Below, piece by piece: positions 1 through 6,396 of a DNA stretch of 9,068 nucleotides. This DNA is from Thermoplasmata archaeon. GTDB lineage: Archaea; Thermoplasmatota; Thermoplasmata; Lutacidiplasmatales; UBA184. Below the pieces are notes generated by a model, which ran no database searches, was not told where the DNA came from, and saw only the letters and a program-made list of their open reading frames with translations. The stretch lies in the NCBI GenBank assembly GCA_021823085.1, contig JAKAPG010000056.1:1-9068 (forward strand), in the 5' to 3' direction. Every line of letters starts with the position of its first letter. The first letter of the stretch is position 1. The translations under genes were made by a program, and so were the position numbers.

Positions 1-925
1 CGAGCGCGCGCCCGAGCGACGGGATGTCGGTTACGACGAACTCACGACCGCCCGCCCGCAGGAAGTGAATTCCGGCCGCTACCTTGGGCCCCATCGTGCC
101 CTTGGGGAACTCGCCCGCGGCGTACAGGCGCTCGAGCTCCCCGAGCGTCGTTTCGCCGAGCCATCGCTCCCACTTCGTTCCGAAGCCGATCGCGACGCCC
201 GGCACGTCGGTCACGATCGCCAGCGTCTGCGCACCGATGGCGGCCGCGATTACCGCGGACCCGAGGTCCTTGTCGATCACCGCGTCCACGCCCTCCAGGC
301 GGCCACGGGCACGACGGAAGACCGCGATCCCTCCGCCCCCGCCCGTGACGAGGATCCAGTGGGCCCCGAGTCCGGCATCGAGGAACCCCTTCACGAGATC
401 CGCTTCCAACCACCGCAGTGGCATGGGCGACGGGACCACTCGACGCCACCCTCCGCGCGCGACGTCGCGAACCAGGGTCCAGCCCTCGTTCGTGCGGAGC
501 CGTCGTGCCTCGACCTCGGTGTAGAACCGGCCCACCGGCTTCGAAGGTGCACGGAACTCCGGATCGCGGGGAGAAACCTCCATGCGGGCGATCAGCGCGG
601 CGACGCGTCGCGGAACCCGGGCTGCCGCGAGCGCGGAATCCGTCTCCTGCTCAATGAGGAAGCCGATCTGGCCCTCGGACTGCGCGTCGACCGCCGGCAT
701 CGGCGGTGGTGGTACTTCGCTCGCCGCGAGCTCGCTGCTGCGGAGCAGCGCGCCTACCTGCGGCCCGTTGCCATGCGTGAGAATGATCTCCCGTCCTGCG
801 CGGGCGATCCGCGCGATCGCCGGCGCTGTGCGCCTCATCTGGTACTCGGCTTCCGCCCACGTGCCGGACGAACCGGCTCGCTGGAGGGCGTTGCCTCCGA
901 GCGCGATGACGGTACGAAGGGCCAT
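1..925 (-). CDS. arcC: Carbamate kinase (3' end cut by window edge)
   Basis: Carbamate kinase (amino-acid kinase fold, cytosolic) interconverts carbamoyl phosphate + ADP and carbamate/ammonia + ATP. It serves arginine or purine fermentation, or carbamoyl-phosphate supply in some archaea. Read from ATG at 925, 308 codons are visible. They include GGNA near residue 10, HGNGPQVG at 51-58, a glycine-rich loop GGGGG near 195-199, DKDLGSA at 218-224, TDVPG at 239-243 and FPKGTMGPK at 273-281, all hallmarks of the family. The usual length is about 310-315 residues, so only a few C-terminal codons lie outside the window. The start places GGNA at the normal distance from the N terminus. No Shine-Dalgarno is evident; an A/T patch (GAAAAG on the plus strand, 950-955) lies about 27 nt upstream. 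It is divergent from tldD. The family call is firm; which direction it runs in the cell is not visible. Confidence 0.95.
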   Translation of the reverse strand, partial: MALRTVIALGGNALQRAGSSGTWAEAEYQMRRTAPAIARIARAGREIILTHGNGPQVGALLRSSELAASEVPPPPMPAVDAQSEGQIGFLIEQETDSALAAARVPRRVAALIARMEVSPRDPEFRAPSKPVGRFYTEVEARRLRTNEGWTLVRDVARGGWRRVVPSPMPLRWLEADLVKGFLDAGLGAHWILVTGGGGGIAVFRRARGRLEGVDAVIDKDLGSAVIAAAIGAQTLAIVTDVPGVAIGFGTKWERWLGETTLGELERLYAAGEFPKGTMGPKVAAGIHFLRAGGREFVVTDIPSLGRAL

Positions 926-949
926 TGGGTTGCGAGTAGGGGGAGGCGG

Positions 950-955
950 GAAAAG
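950..955 (-). promoter_or_regulatory. Possible TATA-like element of carbamate kinase
   Basis: CTTTTC on the minus strand is the only A/T-rich patch close upstream of the carbamate kinase ATG. Its centre lies about 27 nt from the start codon, the spacing expected for an archaeal TATA box driving a leaderless transcript. It is short and weak, so this rests mainly on spacing shared with other genes in the window. Confidence 0.3.
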
Positions 956-1000
956 CTCGCCGCTCGAGTCCAGCGTACCTCGGGAACGGGGCCGCACTCA

Positions 1001-1018
1001 CCCGCTTCATTAAGCGGG
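1001..1018 (+). promoter_or_regulatory. TATA-like element inside a perfect inverted repeat, upstream of tldD
   Basis: The arms CCCGCTT (1001-1007) and AAGCGGG (1012-1018) are perfectly complementary around a 4-nt centre, CATT. The AT-rich core TTCATTAA lies about 27 nt before the tldD GTG, where a TATA box for a leaderless transcript would sit. The dyad would therefore overlap TBP binding and could be an operator for a dimeric repressor. It is far upstream of carbamate kinase (start at 925) and so probably serves tldD-tldE. The promoter role is inferred from position; the symmetry is directly visible. Confidence 0.5.
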
Positions 1019-1036
1019 GAGCGGTATCGCGGGTTC

Positions 1037-2431
1037 GTGATCGACCTTCGAGACGCTCAGGCCGAGATCCACGGCGCCCTCCGTCACCTGGAATCCCACA
1101 CGCCCTTTGCCGAGGCCCTCGCCCAGGGAGAGACCGGCTGGACGATCAATCTCGACCATACCGGCACCTCCGTGCGCATCGACCCGGTGTTGTCGGGGGT
1201 CGCCTTCCGTGCATGGGCGGGAGACCACTGGGTCGAAGCGGCGGCGGGCCGCCTGGACGGTCGCTCGCTGAAGTCTGCCATCGACGGCCTGCGTCGGCAA
1301 CTCGAATCTTCGGGGCCGAGGAAGAGCCCGCCCGAGACCGCGGCCACGGGCCGCGAGGTCGCCGTTCACCCGCCCAAGCACCCGATAGAGGCAGGGGACA
1401 TCGAGACGTGGATCCCCCGCGGGGAAGAGTACCGAACGTGGGCTCGTTCGGTCAAAGGGGTTTCCGACGGTCGCGTGACCCTCGGAGCTTCGACCGACGT
1501 GCGTCTCTACCTGAACAGCGTCGGCGCCGAGCGCTACCAGGTAGTGCCGCGCGTCTTCGGAGGGGTCATCGCCATCGCCATCGAGAATGGCATGGCCCGC
1601 TATGACGTCGTTCGATCGGGAGGGATGGGAGGTCAAGAGGTCCTCGAGCCGATCACCGAGGACCGCGTGCAGGAGGCTGCCCGGAGCGCGGTCGCCCTCC
1701 TTCGTGCGAAGACGCCCCCCGCGGGCCGGGCCACGATCGTGCTCGACCCGAGCACGGCGGGCACGCTGGCTCACGAGTCGTTCGGACACGGAGCCGAAGC
1801 CGACCAGTTCGTTCGGCACCGATCCTGCCTCCAACCGATCCTGGGCACCCAAGTGGCTCCGGATTTCTTCTCCATTGTCGATGACGGTTCCTACCCCGGC
1901 GGGTGGGGCTCCTACTACTTCGACGATGAAGGGACGAAACCCGGTCCGAACTACCTGATCGATCACGGAAAGTTCTCCGGCGTGCTCCACGATCGGACCA
2001 CCGCCGCCGAGCTCGGAGGCACGCCCACCGGCAACGCCCGTCGCTCCGACTTCCTGAGCCGATTGTGGGTACGAATGACGAACACGTACATCGCTCCGGG
2101 CGATCGCTCGCGGGAGGAGCTCATCCAAGAGGCCCGCAACGGTGTCCTGCTCGAACAGTTCACCTCCGGCGTCGAGGATCCGCTCGGTGGGCTGATGCAG
2201 ATCCGCGTGCTCAAGGGTCGGCGGATCGAGCACGGGAGGGAGACCGAGCTCCTTGGATCGATGGCGCTCTCGGGGCGAGTCCTCGACGTGATGCGTTCGG
2301 TGCGAGGAGTCAGCCGTATGGAGAGGATGGAGATGGAGATCGGTTACTGCGGCAAGGGCCACAGCGATTACATCCCGGTCGGTTCGAGCGGTGCGTACGT
2401 CCTGACCGAGGCCACCGTGGGGCCGGCATGA
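1037..2431 (+). CDS. tldD: TldD-family zinc metalloprotease subunit
   Basis: TldD is the catalytic subunit of the TldD/TldE protease, which degrades or matures peptides in the cytosol. From GTG at 1037 the product is 464 aa, normal for the family. The metal site is clear: HESFGH at 246-251 (HExxxH), and near the C terminus GYCGKGH (436-442), whose Cys438 matches the conserved third metal ligand of TldD. The C-terminal domain has the usual long beta-rich pattern. The frame is open far upstream of 1037, but that part is antisense to carbamate kinase and reads as arginine-rich shadow sequence. GTG 1037 is favoured because family-like sequence (VIDLRDAQAE) starts there and an AT-rich element lies 27 nt upstream. 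The stop overlaps the tldE start as ATGA, so the two are co-transcribed and probably translationally coupled. No obvious peptide substrate gene is nearby. Confidence 0.93.
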   Translation: MIDLRDAQAEIHGALRHLESHTPFAEALAQGETGWTINLDHTGTSVRIDPVLSGVAFRAWAGDHWVEAAAGRLDGRSLKSAIDGLRRQLESSGPRKSPPETAATGREVAVHPPKHPIEAGDIETWIPRGEEYRTWARSVKGVSDGRVTLGASTDVRLYLNSVGAERYQVVPRVFGGVIAIAIENGMARYDVVRSGGMGGQEVLEPITEDRVQEAARSAVALLRAKTPPAGRATIVLDPSTAGTLAHESFGHGAEADQFVRHRSCLQPILGTQVAPDFFSIVDDGSYPGGWGSYYFDDEGTKPGPNYLIDHGKFSGVLHDRTTAAELGGTPTGNARRSDFLSRLWVRMTNTYIAPGDRSREELIQEARNGVLLEQFTSGVEDPLGGLMQIRVLKGRRIEHGRETELLGSMALSGRVLDVMRSVRGVSRMERMEMEIGYCGKGHSDYIPVGSSGAYVLTEATVGPA

Positions 2432-3831
2432 ACGCGCCTGCCGGGTCCGCGTTCGCGATCGCCGACTCTCTCCGTATCGACACACCGTTCGAGGTGTTCG
2501 GGCAACACGTGCGTCGGTTCGAGACGTACTTCGATGGCTCGCGCCGGGAGACCGTCCGAGGCCCGATCGAGCTCGAAGGGATCGGCCTTCGCCTCTTCCG
2601 GCCTCGCGACGGGAAGATCGGTGTGGGATTCCAGGCGACCGGCGACCTGAGCCCGAAAGGGATCCAAGGCGCGATCGCGGCCGCCCAGCTTTCCGCGAAG
2701 CTCTCTCTGTTCCCGGCCGCTCGCGTCGAACTGCCGTCCCTCGCCCCCCGGATCGCCCAGGGGCCTGAGATCTGTTCGGTCCCGCTCTGGGACCGACCGA
2801 GCGAGGAGGTGGACCGGTACGTCCACGCCCTCCTGTCACCGTACGAGAAGCTCAGAGATGTCACGCCCAGCTTCGGGTCCGTCAAAGCGAATCTCATCGA
2901 GACGTGGATCGCAAACAGCGACGGGCTCCGCACGAGCTTTGTGGCCACTTCGGCGGAGCTCGAGTTCGCTGTGAAGGCGTCCGGGGGCCCCGAGGGCAGG
3001 GCTCCGGGAGAGTACTGGCTGACCCGGGAGTTCCGCGAACTCGATCCGGCGCCCCTCGCGGACGAGACCGTACGATGGGCCCAACGCGCCCGCGACGTCC
3101 GGATCGCCGAGGCGCCGCCGTCCGGCCGGCGCAAAGTCGCCCTACCGCCCGCATTCCTCAACGAGGTCTTGCCTCAGGCGCTCAGCGTGCGGTTCACCGG
3201 CGCCGGCCGACTGAGGCAGATGGCGTTCGAGGCTGGGACCCGACTCGCGGCCGAAGGGATCACGATCCGTCGTGAGCCGAGGACCGACTGGGTCCCGGGC
3301 TCCGCCCCGGTCGACGACGAGGGCTGGATCACGGAGCCCGTGCCGATCATCGAGAAGGGGGCTGCGGCCGGGCAGGTCTACGACGTCCTCCACGCGGCCG
3401 CGTTCGACCGCCGCTCGAACGGCTCCGCCGGTCGGATGACCGGAGCCGGACGGGAGAGCTGCTACCGCTTCACCTTCCGACCCGGCCCGCATCTCGGACC
3501 GATCTCGGTGGCGGCCGGCACCGACGGGAAGGACGAAGAACTCATCGAAGGGATCGACGACGGGGTCTGGATCGACCAGCTGGGCTGGCCGAACCCCGAT
3601 CCGGTGGGGGGCAGCTTCGGCGGCGAGATCCGGATCGGCTACCGCGTCAAGACCGGGAGGATCGCGGGGCCCGTGCGGGGAGGAACCCTCGGCGGACCCG
3701 TCTTCGCAGGTCCGGGCGAGCCGTCCCTGCTGGCGAACGTCACGGCGATCGGCTCCCGGGCGGTCCTCTCGGGCCGCCTCGTGAGCCCCAGTCTGGTGAC
3801 GGAGGGGCTGACGATCGCGGGATCGGGTTAA
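2428..3831 (+). CDS. tldE: TldE/PmbA-family protein, partner of TldD
   Basis: This is the non-catalytic partner of TldD; in the known heterodimer only TldD carries the metal site and TldE shapes the proteolytic chamber. The product is 467 aa and starts at the ATG that overlaps the tldD stop by four bases. It has no HExxxH motif, as expected for this subunit. The C-terminal third is typical of PmbA/TldE: a run beginning GPVRGGTLGGPVF, then a SPSLVTEGLTIAGSG end that matches the family's conserved terminus. The tight overlap fits equal production of both subunits. In bacteria the pair matures some ribosomal peptides (microcin B17) and degrades CcdA; the archaeal substrate is not evident here. 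The subfamily call is firm, the physiological role open. The stop is one base away from the end of the convergent zinc-ribbon gene. Confidence 0.92.
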   Translation: MNAPAGSAFAIADSLRIDTPFEVFGQHVRRFETYFDGSRRETVRGPIELEGIGLRLFRPRDGKIGVGFQATGDLSPKGIQGAIAAAQLSAKLSLFPAARVELPSLAPRIAQGPEICSVPLWDRPSEEVDRYVHALLSPYEKLRDVTPSFGSVKANLIETWIANSDGLRTSFVATSAELEFAVKASGGPEGRAPGEYWLTREFRELDPAPLADETVRWAQRARDVRIAEAPPSGRRKVALPPAFLNEVLPQALSVRFTGAGRLRQMAFEAGTRLAAEGITIRREPRTDWVPGSAPVDDEGWITEPVPIIEKGAAAGQVYDVLHAAAFDRRSNGSAGRMTGAGRESCYRFTFRPGPHLGPISVAAGTDGKDEELIEGIDDGVWIDQLGWPNPDPVGGSFGGEIRIGYRVKTGRIAGPVRGGTLGGPVFAGPGEPSLLANVTAIGSRAVLSGRLVSPSLVTEGLTIAGSG

Positions 3832-3832
3832 C

Positions 3833-4057
3833 CTACGGGAGCTTCACGAGAATCGTTCGGCAGTGCTCGCACCGCAGGCCCGGCAAGTTTGCGCTGAAGG
3901 TACCTTGAAAGCCGGTCGGCACGAGGACTTCGAGCCCCTTGGGTCGAAGGCGGCGGTCGGTCGCCTCGCGGGCCCACTCGAGGCCCGAGCCATTCGTCGT
4001 AGAGATGAACCCCGCCACGAGCGGTCCGCCGCAGGTCGCGCACTTCTCATCCGACAT
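3833..4057 (-). CDS. Small zinc-ribbon protein (DUF6487-like)
   Basis: This 74-residue protein has CATC at 6-9 and CEHC near 63-66, two CxxC knuckles that should bind one zinc ion. Between them lies a GLEW stretch and a basic, proline-containing linker. The layout (CxxCGG, a short GxI strand, GLxW, then a terminal CxxC) resembles the small PF20097/DUF6487 zinc-ribbon family, whose function is unknown; I make that match from memory. The ATG at 4057 puts the first CxxC right at the N terminus and is preceded by a purine-rich GGGGGAAGG, which may act as a ribosome site. A CTTAAG element lies about 38 nt upstream, implying a leader of roughly 10 nt. It converges on tldE with a single base between the stop codons, leaving no room for separate terminators. 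It is probably a real gene: cysteine spacing of this kind does not arise in the shadow frames here. Confidence 0.78.
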   Translation of the reverse strand: MSDEKCATCGGPLVAGFISTTNGSGLEWAREATDRRLRPKGLEVLVPTGFQGTFSANLPGLRCEHCRTILVKLP

Positions 4058-4090
4058 CCCTTCCCCCGTCCCGGCGCGCGACGCCTTCGG

Positions 4091-4098
4091 CCTTAAGG
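4091..4098 (-). promoter_or_regulatory. TATA-like element (CCTTAAGG) of the zinc-ribbon gene
   Basis: A perfect 8-bp palindrome, CCTTAAGG, stands out in the GC-rich 141-bp spacer between the deoxyhypusine-synthase-family gene (stop at 4199) and the zinc-ribbon gene (start 4057). Its centre is about 38 nt before the ATG, so transcription would begin some 10-12 nt upstream of it, leaving room for the purine-rich GGGGGAAGG. I see no clear terminator or further gene in the rest of this spacer. Confidence 0.42.
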
Positions 4099-4198
4099 GG
4101 TTTTGTGCCGGATCGCCCCGCCCCTCACCGCTCGCGAGCCGGCGGGATCCGTCCCGTTGCCATCGTCCGCAGGAGCAGGGCGTGACCCATAGCCAACG

Positions 4199-5275
4199 CT
4201 ACTTCGCACGGGCGCGTGTGCGCGTAAGTCGAAGCTGGTCGCCGTTCCAGTCGAACTTGAGGCGGCTCCTCGGCTGCCAGCGCGATCGACGATCCCACAG
4301 CGCTCCGACCAGGAGCGGGAGCCCGATCGACGCATCAAGGTGGGCCATGGATCGGGTCGCCGTCCGGGAGATCTTTCCCCACGATTGACCCTCGTCCAGC
4401 GTGCTCCCGGAAAGCCCCCCGGTCACGGGCGTGTCCATCGTGATCTGCAGGGCGTAGTAGTGGCCCTCGCCCTCGCGTCCGAACGCGTAGTTGGCCATCA
4501 CGATCCCGTCGTTGATCCAGTTCTTCGGGGTCCCGCCTCCGATGTAGATCACCGCGGTGCGGGCAGAGGCGTTGAGGATCTGCACGAGCTCGTAGTTGTC
4601 GCGGATCGAGTCCAGGATGAACCGGTCCTTCCTCGTGCGATGGTCCTGATAGTACAGGGTGAGCCCGATGCCGATCGAGCTATCGATGAGGGCGGGAGAG
4701 AATACCGGGACACCCCGGCGCGCGGCCGTGGCCATGATCGAGTTCGGGTCATGGAACTTGGAACCGAGGTAGGCGAGGTACTCGCGCGAGGACGCCGGGC
4801 GCGGGTCGAACCCTTCCGTCACCTTTCCGATCGCTCGGTCCGTCCGTTCGAACTCGAGCTCGTCCACGTAGGTATCGTAGATCCGGTCGAGGTATGCATC
4901 GCGCAGCTTCACGTCGTCCGCGCTCGGAGTCCCCATCCAGTGGCGGCCCCCGATGGCCTGGTAGAGGTCCTGGTAGAGGACCGCGCCGGTCGATACCACG
5001 ACGTCGACGAGCCCCCAATCGATGAGGTCGCGCAGGACCTTGCGCAATCCGGCGGCGATGAGCGGGCCGGCGAGGCCGATCAGGATCGTCGGGCGCTTCG
5101 GGTCGCGCAGCGCATTCTCCCAGACCGTGAGCGCGCTGCCCAGGTTCCGCGCCTGGACCGACGACCTCCGGAACTGGTCGACGAGGCCGCCGATGTTCCG
5201 GGCGCGAGTCACGTCCACCGCACGCACTTGCTCCCGAAGGTACGGGCGTCGCCGGGACGCGAGAGACGGGGTCAC
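4199..5275 (-). CDS. Deoxyhypusine synthase family protein (divergent, DHS-like)
   Basis: Canonical deoxyhypusine synthase uses NAD and spermidine to put an aminobutyl group on a lysine of aIF5A. This 358-aa protein has the family's landmarks: ARNLGSAL near 42-49, a nucleotide-binding stretch STGAVLYQDL at 95-104, IYIGGGTPKN at 243-252, and SWGKI at 298-302 with the catalytic Lys301. By eye against the human enzyme, Glu323, Trp327 and Lys329 are retained (Glu295, Trp299, Lys301). His288, Asn292 and Asp316, which line the spermidine site, appear as Asn252, Asp256 and Leu288. STGAVLYQDL also replaces the usual TTAGGxEED. This pattern resembles the DHS-like subgroup found in many prokaryotes rather than the canonical aIF5A enzyme. 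GTG 5275 is the start because CTTATGAA lies about 26 nt upstream (leaderless). The family is sure, the substrate is not; homospermidine or another polyamine transfer is an alternative. Confidence 0.88.
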   Translation of the reverse strand: MTPSLASRRRPYLREQVRAVDVTRARNIGGLVDQFRRSSVQARNLGSALTVWENALRDPKRPTILIGLAGPLIAAGLRKVLRDLIDWGLVDVVVSTGAVLYQDLYQAIGGRHWMGTPSADDVKLRDAYLDRIYDTYVDELEFERTDRAIGKVTEGFDPRPASSREYLAYLGSKFHDPNSIMATAARRGVPVFSPALIDSSIGIGLTLYYQDHRTRKDRFILDSIRDNYELVQILNASARTAVIYIGGGTPKNWINDGIVMANYAFGREGEGHYYALQITMDTPVTGGLSGSTLDEGQSWGKISRTATRSMAHLDASIGLPLLVGALWDRRSRWQPRSRLKFDWNGDQLRLTRTRARAK

Positions 5276-5296
5276 GCGCGGGGGACTCCGGCGGCG

Positions 5297-5304
5297 TTCA
5301 TAAG
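5297..5304 (-). promoter_or_regulatory. TATA-like element of the deoxyhypusine-synthase-family gene
   Basis: CTTATGAA on the minus strand is the only A/T-rich patch in the 45-bp gap after the GDT1-family gene. Its centre is about 26 nt from the GTG at 5275, the standard archaeal TATA-to-start distance, so the transcript would begin at or next to the start codon. The ATG inside this element is out of frame with the gene and is not its start. Confidence 0.52.
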
Positions 5305-5320
5305 GGCGCGGGAACGTCCA

Positions 5321-5923
5321 TCATCCGACCCACGAGAGGAGGCGCGGTTCGAGGCCGTAGAGGATCGTCACGACCCCGACCGCCACGAGCACGACGACCA
5401 CGATCTTCTGCAGCAAGGCGGGACGGACCCGGAGGCCCACGTGGCGGCCGATCGTCGTGCCGACGGCCGCCGCCGTGATGAGCCCGGCCGCGCCGGCGAT
5501 GAGCACGATCCATCCGCCGTAGGTCGCCACGAAGACGATCTGGAAGATCATCGTCGTATCACCGAGCTCGAGCAAGAACGTCACGGCGAGCGCGGTCAGA
5601 AGGGCCGAGTGCCCGGTCCGAGATACCGCTCCCTCCTCGACCGGCCGGGAGAAGAGCCAGATCGCGTACGCGATGAGGAACGCCCCGCCCGCAACCCGCA
5701 GGATCCCGATCCTCGAGGGGCCAAGCGCCGTAACGAGCGCGGTGCCGATCGAGACCGCAAGAGCGGTCGACGCGATGAACGCGATCGCTCCCCCGGCGAA
5801 GGTCGCGAGGGGAGAGTTGCGTGCCGCGAGGGCGATCAACGAGAAATTCGTTCGGTCGACCAGCTCGAGGCCCCCGATGATCGCGTAGACGACGAGCGCG
5901 CCGTAGAGTTCGGAGGTGCTCAC
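5321..5923 (-). CDS. TMEM165/GDT1-family (UPF0016) membrane cation transporter
   Basis: GDT1/TMEM165 proteins are membrane transporters that move Mn2+ or Ca2+, usually in exchange for H+. The 200-aa product has about six hydrophobic segments in two homologous halves. Each half carries a version of the signature E-x-G-D-(K/R)-(T/S): ELVDRT at 20-25 and ELGDTT at 119-124. The acidic pairs Glu20/Asp23 and Glu119/Asp122, which form the ion path in the family, are kept. The glycine of the first motif is Val and the basic residue of the second is Thr, so this is a divergent member. The start is GTG at 5923, three bases after the pyrI stop (TAG-CTC-GTG), so it is very likely expressed with pyrB and pyrI. 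Six-TM architecture, length and duplicated motifs make the family call solid; Mn2+ versus Ca2+ cannot be told from the sequence. Confidence 0.83.
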   Translation of the reverse strand: MSTSELYGALVVYAIIGGLELVDRTNFSLIALAARNSPLATFAGGAIAFIASTALAVSIGTALVTALGPSRIGILRVAGGAFLIAYAIWLFSRPVEEGAVSRTGHSALLTALAVTFLLELGDTTMIFQIVFVATYGGWIVLIAGAAGLITAAAVGTTIGRHVGLRVRPALLQKIVVVVLVAVGVVTILYGLEPRLLSWVG

Positions 5924-5926
5924 GAG

Positions 5927-6388
5927 CTACGCCAAGTGCCGCAGGAAGTCCGTGACCTGGCGGTCGCAGTACGTGCACCGCAGTACCACCGGACGCCGGC
6001 GGACGACCCGAAAGTCGCTCTCGATCGGTTCGCCCTGGTTCGAGATGCAGTTGATGTTGGGGCAGCGCACGACGCCCGTCACGTGCTCGGGCAGGTCGAC
6101 GCTCCGCTTCTCACGCACCTGATGGTCCCGGATGATCGAGATCGTAGCGCTCGGCGTGATCAGGGCGATCGCGTTCACCTTCCGGGGCGAGAGCTCCATG
6201 TTCTCGACCTTGACGATGTCCTTCCAGCCGATCTTGCCGCTGCGCACGTGCAATGCGATGCTCACCGTCGAGTCCTTGTCGAGCTCTCGTACCCCGATGA
6301 TCCGTAGCACGTCCAGCGCGAGACCGTTGGTGATGTGATCGATCACGGTTCCATTGCGGATCGGAGTGATCCTCAGCTCGCGCACCAT
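5927..6388 (-). CDS. pyrI: Aspartate carbamoyltransferase regulatory subunit
   Basis: PyrI binds nucleotide effectors and joins PyrB trimers into the allosteric aspartate transcarbamoylase holoenzyme. The 153-aa product has the allosteric domain at the N terminus, with RITPIRNGTVIDHI at 6-19, the hallmark nucleotide-binding strand and turn. The zinc domain at the C terminus has Cys109, Cys114, Cys138 and Cys141 (CPNINC and CTYC) binding the structural zinc at the contact with PyrB. Length and order of domains are standard for the family. The ATG at 6388 puts the start at the conserved N terminus and follows the pyrB stop by 8 nt. No convincing Shine-Dalgarno sits directly before it, so coupling to pyrB translation is likely. 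All zinc ligands are present, which points to an intact holoenzyme that responds to nucleotides. Confidence 0.97.
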   Translation of the reverse strand: MVRELRITPIRNGTVIDHITNGLALDVLRIIGVRELDKDSTVSIALHVRSGKIGWKDIVKVENMELSPRKVNAIALITPSATISIIRDHQVREKRSVDLPEHVTGVVRCPNINCISNQGEPIESDFRVVRRRPVVLRCTYCDRQVTDFLRHLA

Positions 6389-6396
6389 GGTTCGGC

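Noticed and set aside
65..1036. In-frame N-terminal extension of tldD by over 320 codons
   Set aside because: It is antisense to carbamate kinase, whose motifs are unmistakable, and the translated extension is arginine-rich shadow sequence with no family resemblance.
1010..2839. 609-codon minus-strand open frame
   Set aside because: It is antisense to tldD and the start of tldE; no recognisable domain, and the composition is that of a shadow frame.
4340..6307. 655-codon plus-strand open frame
   Set aside because: It is antisense to the DHS-like, GDT1-family and pyrI genes, and its product is Arg/Asp/His-rich and repetitive, typical of shadow frames in GC-rich DNA.
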